This document shows positions 53,518-64,000 of a DNA stretch of 64,000 nt, one piece after another (positions within the stretch are counted from its first letter, which is position 1; each line of letters opens with the position of its first letter). The notes beneath the pieces are model-generated. The model did not search any database. It was not told where the DNA came from and saw only the letters and a program-made list of their open reading frames with translations. A program made the translations under genes and the position numbers. The stretch comes from Amoebophrya sp. A120 (Eukaryota > Sar > Dinophyceae > Syndiniales > Amoebophryaceae): positions 5,979,754 to 6,043,753 of the forward strand of contig CAJINV010000005.1 of the NCBI GenBank assembly GCA_905178155.1. The letters run 5' to 3'.

Positions 53518-56500
53518 TCATATCAGCGTCCTCTGCGGTTCGAACAGCGCAAATTGCGCTTCTTCTTGCAACAACGCCGAAGCCAGCCCCTCGCACACCG
53601 CCGCGATCAGGTGCAAGAACCCAAACACCGGCCCCAGCGGAATCCGCAACAAAGCTAGCAAAAAGGAGAGAAACGCCACACTACGGCCGTAATCGTGCAA
53701 CGCGTTCTGCGTCCAAGAGATTAGCCGGATGGTCGGGGTGAGAAACGAATCCAGGAAAAACCCGCGGATGCCGAAGACAATCCCTTGTAAAATCCCGTTC
53801 GCTTTCTGCCTGGAGGACCCGAGGGAGAGTTTGTGCAAGAAGTTTGCGACGAACACGATCGTGATCAAAATGTTCCCGCTAATCTCCGTCATCGCCCGGT
53901 AAGCGCCCTCGGAAAGGCCGTGTTGTAGGGGGACGATCCACCAAGGGGTTATCCACAAAAAAACAACCATCTGCATCCATTCCAGCTAGGTAGCATGACA
54001 AAGAGTGGAGTTTATGCATGTTTTGCATGACAAATTAAAATTGGATGGGGATGAGTGTTTTGTCCTGGATAGAAGTCCTCCGTGAGCTTTTCGAACAGAT
54101 GAAATTCCTAGTGGAGCAGGCCGAGCAACGCTTTGGTTGCCGTCGCTTTAATTTTCTCTGCAGATTCATTACGATTTCGGACTCTTGGTCGTCGTTTTGC
54201 TGGAGGAGTTCCTCGTTACTAATCGTGCCTCTTGTCGCCAATGCTCCTCCTCCTGCTGTCGTCTGGGCTTTTGATGTTTCAACGGGATCATGACCAGCGT
54301 CGCTATTCGTCGGTGCGTTGTTGTTACTTGATGCAGTAGCCGAAGAAGCTCCTATACCTCCAATCTGTGGCAGTTTAAACAGTGCTCGTTTTCTCCTTAA
54401 CTTCCTTTTCAGCAGCCTTTCCTCATGCTGGAGTTGTTTTTCTAATTCCTTCCGCTTCTGCGCTGCTTCCTTTTCCTGCTCTTTGATGGTTTTGCTTTTC
54501 GCCGTTGCTGAATCTTTATTCTTGTCGTGCTCTTTCTTATCCAAAGCCTGCTCGACCACACCCCGGAAGCTGCTGCTCTTATTACTGCTGTGATGGTGCT
54601 GGACATGCACCGGCGACGCCGCCGAGCCAGACACCCGGAGTGCTTGCGTTCCACCAACGGAGTTCCGTTTTATCGACAGTTGTATCACAAGAAAAAGTGG
54701 TAACGTCAACGGTTTTCATAGATTGCTAAAATGCATGACAAATTTTGGCTAGCATGCATTCTTTGCATGACAAATTTTGGCATGTTTTGGGATGCATTTC
54801 TGCATCACAAATTCCGTTAGCGTTAACAGTTTTTCGTTTTCCTGTGATAAATTGTTCCTGCAGATCACGGTCGTGCTTGGACAATTCCACCAACTGCTGC
54901 AATAAATGCTCAAAGTCCTTCAGTTCTGCGTTTACATTTTCCTTGTCCTGCAGCGTTTTTATCCGTTTTTCCATAATTCTCCTTTCTAATTCCTTGCGGT
55001 ACGCCACCACAATGTGGTCGTAAGGCGCCCGGAAGAACCACTGCAGACCGTTGTAAACGCCCTTGTAGGCGGTTAACAGGTAGGAGGACGCGAAGGCTAC
55101 GCCGGTCTCGTAGAGGATGTTTTTCAAGTAGGATCTTTTATGAATTGCAAAAGTATCGCACTCGTATAAATGCATTACAAATTTGAATTTCCTCAGCATG
55201 AGAAATTTGTAATGCTGATCTAAATTAAGAAAAAAATTTGTGATGCAGGATTGCAATACGAGTACGATACGTTTGCACGGGATATCTTTTCAGCATCGTC
55301 AAAATCTCCTTCGTCGTTCCGAGTTTGTTATGGGGTTCTCAAACGTTACATTCTCAAGTGTTACAACATGGATTTGTGATGCAAGAATGGGAAAAGTGGA
55401 ATGGGGGAGGTTGCCTGTAGCATCACAAACTCCACGCAGATTTAGGTGCTGTTTAGTCCTTCGCAAATTTGTCATGCGAAGCAGCTTGATCGTGTGGATG
55501 ATGATGGTGCTTTTGCATGACAAATTCATGTAACAGCTGAGAATGTAACGTTTGAGAGCCCCTTATTTGTTGAGTAACCTCTGCGTGTTGATCTGTAGCG
55601 AGATGTTCGGCATATCCAGCGGGAGGTAGACCAAAATCGCCAGCTTCCGGTAGTCCTGATTCATCATCATATCCTGGACGTCCGGAGTCCTGATGTTGAT
55701 CGTCCCGCGCATCTGATCCACGATCAATTCCCGGATCCGAAATAATTTCGCCTTCTTCTTCGGCTGGTGATGTTTCGCGATCGAGAACACGGGGGGAGCA
55801 CGAATCTGCTGTAGTTGTTGTGTACCTATGGCGCCAGTTCCTCGTGGGCCTGACGTATTAACACCGGCGCCCGACGCAATCGTGTTGAAGGATGCACCAG
55901 CAAACGCACCCGCAGTCTTACTTCTACTCAGTGACGATGAGTTGCTTGTGGCATGTTCTAGACTTGCGTTAGTCCCGATTCTCATCAAGCTGGCAGAGGA
56001 CGCGGATGTGGTTGCCGACCGGACTAGATTGTGAGAAGACCCTCCACCAGCATGATGCTGACCAGCGATGTTGTAGTCGTGTCTATCGTAATCGTGCTCG
56101 AAGAGCACAAGCCTTCGCCTCAACAAACTCGACGCAAATCCTGAAGAGGAACTCGTCCCAGCAGCTGCCGTGTTTTGTCTTGCTGGCAGGGGATGATGGA
56201 GTTGTCTGGAAGGAGCTGGACCAGCAGCAGTAGGATGGAGTCCTCGTATAGTGTTCTGTCTTGCCGTCCTCGGCGAAATAAGAGCAGGACCCCGTCTGAT
56301 GTTACCATCTTTACCATCAGGACCACGAGACGAAGAACTCCCTATCTCGCCTAAAAACTCCTCCTCCAGCGATTGGACGTAGAATTCGTGTTTCATCCGG
56401 TCACGCAAGCTAGGATTGTAGGATTGGCGCAGGCTGTCCGCTATATCCGATGGGATGTGGCTCTGCTGAAGATGAGGCACTGCACCCGCACCTGCGGAGC

Positions 56501-59500
56501 CTGTTGCACTGCCAACACCTGCAGTGGAGTTCAAACTGGCACTCCCCCGATAGTGATCCGCTAATGACGGGGCCGTGAACAGGTGATATCGATTTTCCTT
56601 GTCAATCACAGCTGTATTTGCAGCACCAGCATGTTCCTGGTGCCTTGCCTGATACGTCGCACCAGCTGCAGTCACACTAGAAGAAGACGCACCTAAAAGC
56701 TCCGCTAGTTCAGCGGACAAAAATCGTAAGTGCTCCTTGTTCCCACCTTTAGGCGAGTTTGCAGGTCTAATATGACCCGTTCCCTTCGGAGATGTTGAGA
56801 CGGAAGCCGTTGATTCTACTGCTGTTTTCCGAGAGGACCCGGCACTGGTGCTCTGTTTATGTTCATTCACCAAAGCGGCCCACTGGGCGACTTCCCGCTT
56901 TAACAGGTCGGTGTTTTTCTGGTTCGCCGTGCTCATGCGACTTCCAATCACTGCGGATCCTGCCCCAGTTGCGGTCATCAAGTTGTTCAAAAACGCGCCC
57001 AACCCCGCCTGTTCATACAATCTATCCTGTGCAAAAGTATCGTACTCGTACAAATGCAAGTCTTGCATTACAAATCGAAATCTTGTTTCCATTCTGCATT
57101 ACAAATTTTCTTTCTCATGCTGACGAAATTTGTAATGCATTTATACGACTACGATAGGATACTTTTGCAGTTCATATAATCTGAGGAAAGACGATAACTC
57201 CAGATTCAACCACAACGGCACAAGTTTCACCCGCACGAATCGCACCTCAGCTTCTTCGTCTTGCTGGAGTTCCTCATGCGAGGATTCGATGTGGTTGTGA
57301 TACTGATTGTTCAATCCAGGTCGGAGCACAGACTGGTCCCCGATTTGCCCCACTATGTTAAAAGCCCCCGTGTCGATATCGAACAAATCAGATTCCTTCT
57401 CGTGCTGTCTGTTCACCTTCTCATCAGTCGCAGTCAGCAATTTCGTCGGCGCAAACACCATGGTGATATCCAACGCGTGGTCGGCGAAGTGCCGGCTGTT
57501 CTGGTGCAGGAAGCGCCGGTTGATCAGCACCGGAATGTCCGCCGGCGCGTAGTGGTCTACTTGGAAGTGCTGGATTTTGAAGTGCATCGAAGGGCAGTAC
57601 TCCTGGATGCGGTCCTCTAACGTGCTGGTCGCCGTGGCGAGTCTCGCCTCCCTCTCCGCCTTCTCCGCGAGATGAAGTTCCAATTTGTTTTTGTTCGATC
57701 GACGACCGTTTCTACTCTTGTTTCCTCGATAGTGCAGCACTCGAGAGTTGTTGTGTCCTTGGTGGGCACCTCCTGCTGCGTAAGAACCTGTGTTGACGTC
57801 CCCAGCTCCCGCCACCGTGCCTCTTCTTCTACTCCGGCAGCTGCAGATTCTACTAGTCCACGACTGCCGCAGATTCTCGCTCGCGTGGTAAAAGCTCGCG
57901 TTCCCGCCAGCTTGAATACTCGATGACCCCCGCATAGGATTTCTAGAGGACGACGCCGTTGCTTTTGACTCTTGAGAACTCAAAAACTGTTGCTCCAACG
58001 CTGCGTCCTCGCGCTCTAATTCCATCCGGAAATCGAGCAAATAGGTACAAACGGTTTTCAATTTCCGGATGTGGAAGGTTTTGAAGTCTTCGCGGAGCTT
58101 CGTGGAAACACGCCGGCGGGTCGGGTTCAGAAAAAAGCCGGCGGGGCTCAACAGCGTGGAGAGACGGGAATTATTATTATCCGATGGAGTGTTTTTATCG
58201 AAAACTTTTTCTTTGTTCTCCGCGCTAGTGCTAGTTACGCCTTCTGGTCCACCTCCTGCCTGATTAGAGCCTCCTCCTGCGACAAACAGGCTCGTGTCGA
58301 TCTTCTCCACAACTTTGCAGACCTCGCTGCTCTTCGCCAGCCTCCGATCTTCTACGGATAGCAATCCCGTATCATTTCCGGTTTGCATTTTCTCATACGG
58401 GTTGAAAATGATCCCAGCTCCCTCCCCATAGCTGTAATTTACGTCGGCGGCACCATCGGCATTGGTCGTGATCATTGCTCGGATTTGGTCTCGCGAAAGC
58501 AGTTTTGGCAGGGTGTACTGCAACGTAATTTCCTTCACGCGGAGAGCCAACATCTCCTTCATATCGTGAATCCAGGAGACCGAGAAAAGCGGGAATTGGA
58601 CATTGACCCCCGCGATCTTGTTTCCGAGCGACTCCTGCTGCCTGGTCTGAATGATGCTCTTCATTTGGAAGATTTTCTTATTCAGGTTTCTACTGAACAA
58701 AGCACCCGGGGCTCTTGTCGTTGTCGTTCTTGTGTGGTTTCTTGTAGATGACAAAGCCAGACCACCGCCTGCAGTAGTTGCAGGAGCCGAAGTAGATGTT
58801 GACGAAAGCAGTCCCGTTATGCACTTCTGCTGTCGCTGGATCGCATCTTCGACGTAGTTGCTTGGTCTTAGAATCGCTTCCTTTTCAAATTTCAACTCCT
58901 CTAAATCATAGCTCGACGCGGAAAAAGGGTCTAAGTCGCCACTTCCGAAAACACCAACAGTGGAGTCCGAGGACCAAAAGGAAGAATTGCTCGCCGTGGC
59001 AGCGGATAGCAAGTGGGTCTCTGTCAACTCCAACGCTGTTGCCGAGTCTGCGGTGGAAAATGTAATACTCCCTTGTTTTTGCAACTGCAGTAACTGTGGC
59101 GACAGCAAGTGATCGGTGGACTGCAGCTCGTACACCGTTTTTGCCTCGGCCGAGGCGAGCAGTTTTCTTCTCCTGCTTTTTCGCGCAGTTTTCTTGGTTG
59201 CGGTGGTTTCGCGGGCATCTCCAAGGGAGCTCTTGGAAAAATCGTTCCGTTTGATGGCCATTGATTCGTCTTCCCCTACCCCTTGATAATTGTCTGACTC
59301 TGATCGCCATCGCTGTTCTTCGTCCAAAAGTAGATCCTGGCGGGTTTGACTCAATGCACTTCCGCGTTTTCTTTTGCTGGTTGGCTCTTGTTCCAACTCC
59401 TCGGGGTTATTTCCTGACGATTTGGAAACAGATCTCCGTTGATATGCAGAAGCGGCCGCCGTGGCTGCGGAATCTCTCGTCCTGTTAGCTTTCCTCGTCT

Positions 59501-62500
59501 TCCTTGAAGATGTTTCTCCCGATCTGCGATTTTTGTTTTCAGCAGCATCATTCCCTGGCGGTCCTGCACTTTCTTCGGCCTGCTCTACCTCGTCGGTCAC
59601 GAACTTTGAAAACAATTTACTCTCCTCGAGCCTTGGCAATTCCCGCCCGTAGGACAAAATGAACAAACTCGCACCGGTCTCTGCGTCCAGTGTTTGGTGC
59701 AGGTAGATCGGCTTTCCTTCTAAGAACAGCTGCGCCCTCTGAACGAGTCTCGGGAGGAGGACCTGTTTCAAAAGAATGTCGCATTTCAATTTTTCCCTTT
59801 GGTGTACTTCGCGGTTGATGGATTCCTGCAGCGGCGAGGTTGATGTGGAGGTTGGGCGCTGGGAAGAAGACGAAGAAGAAGATCTCGCATAATCTATTTC
59901 GTCAACATTCATCGTCGTTTCGTCAAAATCTGCCGCCGCTTGGGAACGGAAGACACTCGCAGGTTGTACTGAACCAGGGTGGTTTATCGCTGCGTTGAGA
60001 TTCTTGTTCCTACCAGCTCCTACACCGGCTCCTACTTCCCCGAGAACTTCTACCACGTTGACGTTGTTTCTCGTAGCTGCTGCTGCACTTCTCGGGTAAA
60101 AGTTGGCTCCTCCGTTATTTCCTCGTCCTTGAGCAGTACTATCTTCTCCCTGCTCCGGCTCACCGCCGGCATGATTGCCATCTCTCCCAACTTTTCCAAG
60201 CTCCGCATCAAAAAAAGGTCCGCCGTAACTTAGAAGTTCGTTCAGAGATAATGTGTTTATCCGACACACATGCCAGCCGTTGATCGAGTAGTTGTGCCGC
60301 TTTTTTAACACAGCGCTTTTATTTGCAGCTACTTTCGACGGAGCAGTCACATTTTTCTGTGGCTTGTCCTTCTTCTTCTTCGAGCCAGTGGCTTGTTTCT
60401 TCCGTCTGTTGTTTTTTTGCCCCTGTCCTTCATCCTGTTCCACCGTTATGGTGCAGTGATTCGCAACTTCATGTGTAATAATTGCAATGTCCCCCTGTTC
60501 TGTCACTGCCGCGGCGATTCCCAAGCGACCAGCCTTCGTTTCTTTCGTATTATCCACCACGTCGAGAATAACGTCGTGGACCCGAAACAGCCCAGAAATC
60601 AACCCGCTGCTATTTGGGTAAACGTGGAAAATCCGGTCCTTCATATTCATTTTCGAAGACGCTGCACTAGAGGTGTTCACGGTGTCTTTCGAAGAGAACA
60701 AATTTTCATATTCATTATTTTGCGTACTGAAACTCGACTTGGAAGTGGGGAATCCAATTCGCGGAGCAGACCTAGCGTCGCGATAAGGCGTCCGCTGCAT
60801 CCTGCTGTCTCCGGGTCTTCGCCACAAACTCTTGCCGACCAGATTCGCGTCAAAGCTGCGGTTGACTTCCTCAACATCAGACTGACTTTCCTCAACGTCT
60901 GAGGCGGAAAGGATGATCTCGTGTTGGTGCAACTGTTGGTCACGACCGGTCGACGTGTTGCTTGGCGCGGCGAAAAAAGGCAACTCTTGCTCTTCTTTTT
61001 CATGGGAAGACAAAAACTCTCCCCCTACTGCAGATGGAGACGCAGTTGACACGGTCGTCGCGCGGACAAAGTCCATCTCCCGAGTCGTTTGCACCAGCGT
61101 GACGTGTTTTTCCGCGATTTTTGCGACGTAGAAATATTGCAGCACCTCTTCGTCTTCCTCTAGAATTTGTTCCATCTGCTGTTGTTCTACTACCCGCGCG
61201 GAGTGCTGCTGGTGGCCGCTACTGCTCCCAAATCGTTTCAAATTACCGGTCTTCTCGACCTCCCGCGGCCCCGCGTGGTCCGCGCTACTCAAAACGCTGA
61301 CCAATTTCTCCGGTGGCGCTGCTGCTGAATGGCCGAACAGTCGCTGCGTGATCTGCTGGGTGACCTTCGCCGGACTGTAGTAAAGCCGGCTCTGGCTCGG
61401 CGGGTTGGTGACCACTACATTATGCTCGGGAGAGGTCGGGGAGCCCCCGGCGAAAGCGGTCGCTGTTGAGTTGTTGTAATACGCGGTTTGAAAGTTGAAT
61501 TCTTCCGGTACAGACCCACCGGTAACGAAGGACCTCTCAGGACCGTCGACGGCTGTGTTTCTCTGCGAGGACAAGGCAGTATTCGCACCGGTGGATGTGC
61601 CGGGGGTTGCGGAGTTTGATGTGAAAGGTTTGTCGTTTATGCACACGAAATAATTTCGCGTACAGTACGTACGAATTGTGCGGCTCCTGCATGACAAACC
61701 TTTTCTTCGGTTCTATTCAGCTTCAGCATCACAAGTTGTGGAACGCTCTAAAAACTTGAAATAAATTTGCATTTTGTACATGTCGTACGCGAAGTTTGTG
61801 TTGCATATCGGTCATGCGATTGATCGTGTTTGTTCCACGAACGGTTCCTGTAAAAAAATTTCCGCTTCTCGGACCGGATGTTGCTGAAAAGGCGCCACCT
61901 CCACCTCTTCCAACTTGGCTGTTCGGAGGGAAGACGAAACAGAGTTTCATGCCGACCTCCAATTCAGAGAACAGACACCCATCATCCGCGCTGTTGACGT
62001 GGTTGCGGACAGACCGGCAGTGCGCGTAGAGCTGGAATAAAGAGGCCTGAGACTGCTTTGCGGTTGAAACCGGCGCGGATCGATAAGTTGAGCTGGAAGT
62101 AGAGGAGGATGGCAAATTACTTTGACGGCCAGCAGGTCGTTGGGAAGTAGTATCCTGTGCAAAAGTATCGTACTCGTACTAATTGCAGCCATGCATGACA
62201 GATCTATTTTGTAAGGGAAAACAGCATTACAAATTGCATTTTTGTTCTTGAGAAACAGAAAATTTGTCATGCAGTTTATACTAGTACGATGCTTTTGCAC
62301 AGGATAAGTAGATTTTGTTGCCGATTTGCTCTTCCGACTACTTATGGGAGTGTCAGGATCGAAATCGTCAGAGTTGAAATAGTTTGTCATGCATAAAACC
62401 GATACCAGTTGGAAGCCCACTTACCGAGCGGCGCATGACAAATTTTGGAAGCACCCGAATCCAATTTGTCATGCTGTTTCGGCGCAGAGGACTGCTTTTG

Positions 62501-64000
62501 TCATGCTCCTTTAGCATCTCTATCCCAAACCCTAGATAGGCTCACAATCTGCCTCACTTGCCATCTTACCAAGAGAGGCACTTCATGATCATGCCTTGCA
62601 TTTTATGCATGACAAAGTATTTCAACTTTGTCGATTTCAAACCTGACGCTTCCATACTACTTGCCTTCGAAATATTTCCGCCGCCAAAGGCAGTTGTTCC
62701 CCCGGTCGTGTTCAGCGACAAATTTTCTTTCAACAAAACCGCATCCTCCAGCAACTCCAACGTATCGCAACTATTCCGGTCCCCCTCAATCTGCAGTAAC
62801 CGGTGGGAAACGTACCCGCCCCGCTGGATGAAATAATTGATTCTCCGGTTCACAAACGCCGGCGTCCGCAAGAGCGCTCTCTCGCTCCACAATGCGCCGT
62901 GGATGTTCGGCGTGTTCTCAGCAGTTGCTGACGTGGAGATGTCGCCTTGTAAACCAGGCTGGGAAGAAGAAGAGGACCCAGACAAAGAGTTCGTCGTGGA
63001 AAAGTAGTTGTAATTTGGAAAGAACCTCGCGGTGAGATTTTTACAATGCGGACACTGGCCGTTTTGCAGCTGGAGTTGCAAAGCCTGAGACCACGCAGCT
63101 GTAGAATTGTTTGTCGTATTCGTGTTCTTACTCACTGGTAGTTGACCATTTTGCTGCATTACCTGAGGCGTTGAGATCATAGATTGTTTGTTCATGATGT
63201 TGTCATTTTTCACCATCATCGAAGCACCAGACGTGAAATTATGATCCTCTTGCAGCTGCGGGGTGCTTGCGAAATTCTCCACCAATTCGTCGCCCGCAAA
63301 ATTGTTCTGGGTTGGTGTCGCCGAAAAATAGTTGATATTCGGCCTGTCGTCACTCAGATTTGTAAAGCCCGAAGCTGCACCTCCAGACCTAGGAACTTCA
63401 TTCCGATGCTGGCCCTCGACGTGATTTTCGTGCTGAAACGCCAACGCTGCCGCGAGAGCCTCTGGGTCATCAGCCGAGTAGGATCGTCGGGGATCCACCG
63501 GAGGAGCGAAGATTGGTCTGTCAACATTATCCGGATCAATTGCACTTGCGCCGCTCAAAGTGGCCGTAATTTCCTCTTCCAAAATGCTGGAGAGCAGCTC
63601 TTGCTCCACCGCCTCACCCTCGGCCGCGAAATGACCGGCGACAGGGCGGTGGTCCCGCTTGGAGTTGTTTCCACTCCGACTCGTCATGTTGGAGACAGAA
63701 GCCCCATTCATTCTGGTAGTCGTGTCACTTCCTCCAGCACCACGGCTAAATACGGACGGACTGGGGGTTGGCAGGACTGATCCTTTCGGTGCAGTGCTGC
63801 GCAGACGAGGATCAACTTCTTCGCGTCTTGTTGTACTGTCTATGTCCACATCGTCGCTGCTGTGCGTGTTTTTCCCTTGTATTCGCTTACTTACAAACTT
63901 CTTTGCGGACGATGGAGCATTGTCCAGTCTACTTCTCGCCTCGGGCCTATTTTCCGTCGCCGGAGAGAAGGACTTCTGGTGTCGAAACAAATTTGCGCGG
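53518..64000 (-). CDS. VPS13-like bridge lipid-transfer protein, C-terminal part; runs off right edge
   Basis: VPS13 proteins are rod-like bridges that move lipids between membranes at contact sites. The window holds more than 2,700 residues of the C-terminal part. Parallels, in order: FQVDHYAPADIPVLINRR (VPS13: 'VDNQ..P VI'); VRFVRVKLVPLWLNLELSSF; FRIRELIVDQMRGTINIRTP; YLPLDMPNISLQINTQRLLN (VPS13: 'INDAPI.L'); TAYKGVYNGLQWFFRAPYDH ('GV.DFFYEP'); and a C-terminal GIVFGIRGFFLDSFLTPTIR, then IPLGPVFGFLHLIAAVCEGL. Low-complexity and charged coiled segments separate these blocks. Exons, 5' to 3': >64000-62639, 62361-62307, 62145-61798, 61655-57178, 57018-55566, 55323-55285, 55133-54850, 54678-54173, 54107-54072, 53985-53518. 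Intron 54108-54172 is GT-AG (65 bp); the rest are introners. Similarity is by eye and weak, so the family call is inference; that it is one gene is well supported by phase. Confidence 0.62.
53986..54071 (-). mobile_element. Short introner family H in VPS13-like gene
   Basis: 86 bp starting TATCCAGGACAAAACACTC, with ATTTGTCATGCAAAACATGC inside, parallel to the helicase 2 copy at 36522-36624. The frame requires joining GAGGACTTC to CTGGAATGG (TEDFLEWMQ). No clear duplication; the 3' end reads CCTAG. Confidence 0.75.
54684..54849 (-). mobile_element. Introner family F in VPS13-like gene
   Basis: 166 bp. Arms TATCACAGGAAAACGAAAAA and TATCACAAGAAAAAGTGGTA, then GTTAACG or AACGTC. The flanks AATTG/AGTTG are an imperfect duplication. 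Three TGCATGACAAA or TGCATCACAAA words lie inside. Removal reads LQEQLSIKRNSVGG. Confidence 0.9.
55139..55284 (-). mobile_element. Introner family A in VPS13-like gene
   Basis: 146 bp, duplication TCTTT (55134-55138, 55285-55289). Arms TATCCCGTGCAAACGTATCG and TATGAATTGCAAAAGTATCG. Removal reads TMLKRSYLKNILYE. Confidence 0.95.
55329..55565 (-). mobile_element. Introner family D in VPS13-like gene
   Basis: 237 bp, duplication TTTGT (55324-55328, 55566-55570). Arms TAAGGGGCTCTCAAACGTTA and TATGGGGTTCTCAAACGTTA, then CATTCTCA. The arms closely match the glutamine synthetase copy of equal length. Removal reads RLLNKLGTTKEILTM. Confidence 0.95.
57023..57177 (-). mobile_element. Introner family A in VPS13-like gene
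   Basis: 155 bp, duplication AATC (57019-57022, 57178-57181). Arms TATCCTGTGCAAAAGTATCG and TATGAACTGCAAAAGTATCC. Removal joins SSFLRLYEQAGLGAF. Confidence 0.94.
61656..61797 (-). mobile_element. Introner family L in VPS13-like gene
   Basis: 142 bp. Arms TTCGCGTACGACATGTAC and TTCGCGTACAGTACGTAC. The interior has TGCATGACAAACC and GCATCACAAG. Short AA duplication only. Removal reads MTDMQHNYFVCINDK. Confidence 0.78.
62151..62306 (-). mobile_element. Introner family A in VPS13-like gene
   Basis: 156 bp, duplication AGTAG (62146-62150, 62307-62311). Both arms begin TATCCTGTGCAAAAG. Removal reads SATKSTSQRPAGRQS. Confidence 0.95.
62365..62638 (-). mobile_element. Introner family M in VPS13-like gene
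   Basis: 274 bp. Arms GAAATCGACAAAGTTGAAAT and GAAATCGTCAGAGTTGAAAT, each followed by A, one variable base, then TTTGTCATGCATAAAA. Duplication AAA (62362-62364, 62639-62641). Removal reads MEASGFDPDTPISSR. Confidence 0.88.

Overview
The window looks like nuclear DNA of an alveolate protist, most likely an Amoebophrya-like (syndinian dinoflagellate) parasite. Coding genes are interrupted by two kinds of intron: a minority of ordinary GT-AG introns, and about 33 'introner' elements. An introner here is a 70-275 bp unit with terminal inverted repeats and a short target-site duplication. It has no GT-AG ends, and removing it together with one copy of the duplication restores the reading frame. 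From memory of the literature, introners with inverted repeats, direct repeats and non-canonical junctions are described in Amoebophrya. The lineage call rests on that and on gene architecture, not on a database search.

Every gene I can recognise lies on the minus strand, so the window reads as one 64-kb unidirectional array. From low to high coordinate it holds: a DEAD-box helicase that runs off the left edge (1-1513); a type II glutamine synthetase (3480-6658); a tubulin-tyrosine-ligase-like (TTLL) gene (8760-15632); a GC-rich island with poorly defined coding content (about 16.5-23.7 kb); two tandem-repeat blocks (25.7-27.4 kb); a gene-poor AT-rich stretch (27.4-32 kb); a low-complexity protein gene (about 32.0-33.3 kb); a second DEAD-box helicase (33991-37021); a WSC/PAN-domain gene (38550-42747); a fused J-domain/SAP-like/Rab-like GTPase gene (43563-45490); a 975-residue low-complexity protein with a candidate PP1-docking motif (46747-49674); a Vtc1/DUF202 membrane protein (50315-50986); a second GC-rich island (51.1-52.9 kb); and a very large VPS13-like lipid-transfer gene that runs off the right edge (53518-64000).

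The genes do not form one pathway. They cover nitrogen assimilation, tubulin modification, RNA helicases, a probable surface or secreted protein, GTPase/chaperone, polyphosphate/vacuole and membrane-contact lipid transfer. What joins them is the introner invasion. By their arms the introners fall into about a dozen families. The families differ in their ends but share an internal word, GCAT(G/T)ACAAATTT, usually once in each arm. At least one complete element with a perfect 5-bp duplication lies outside any recognisable gene.

The spliced models add up to whole codons for glutamine synthetase (1134 nt), helicase 2 (2115 nt) and the J-GTPase (1431 nt), which is strong internal support for the junctions. 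Coordinates were counted by eye; allow about 1 base either way at exon and element ends, and more where the text says a junction is unresolved.
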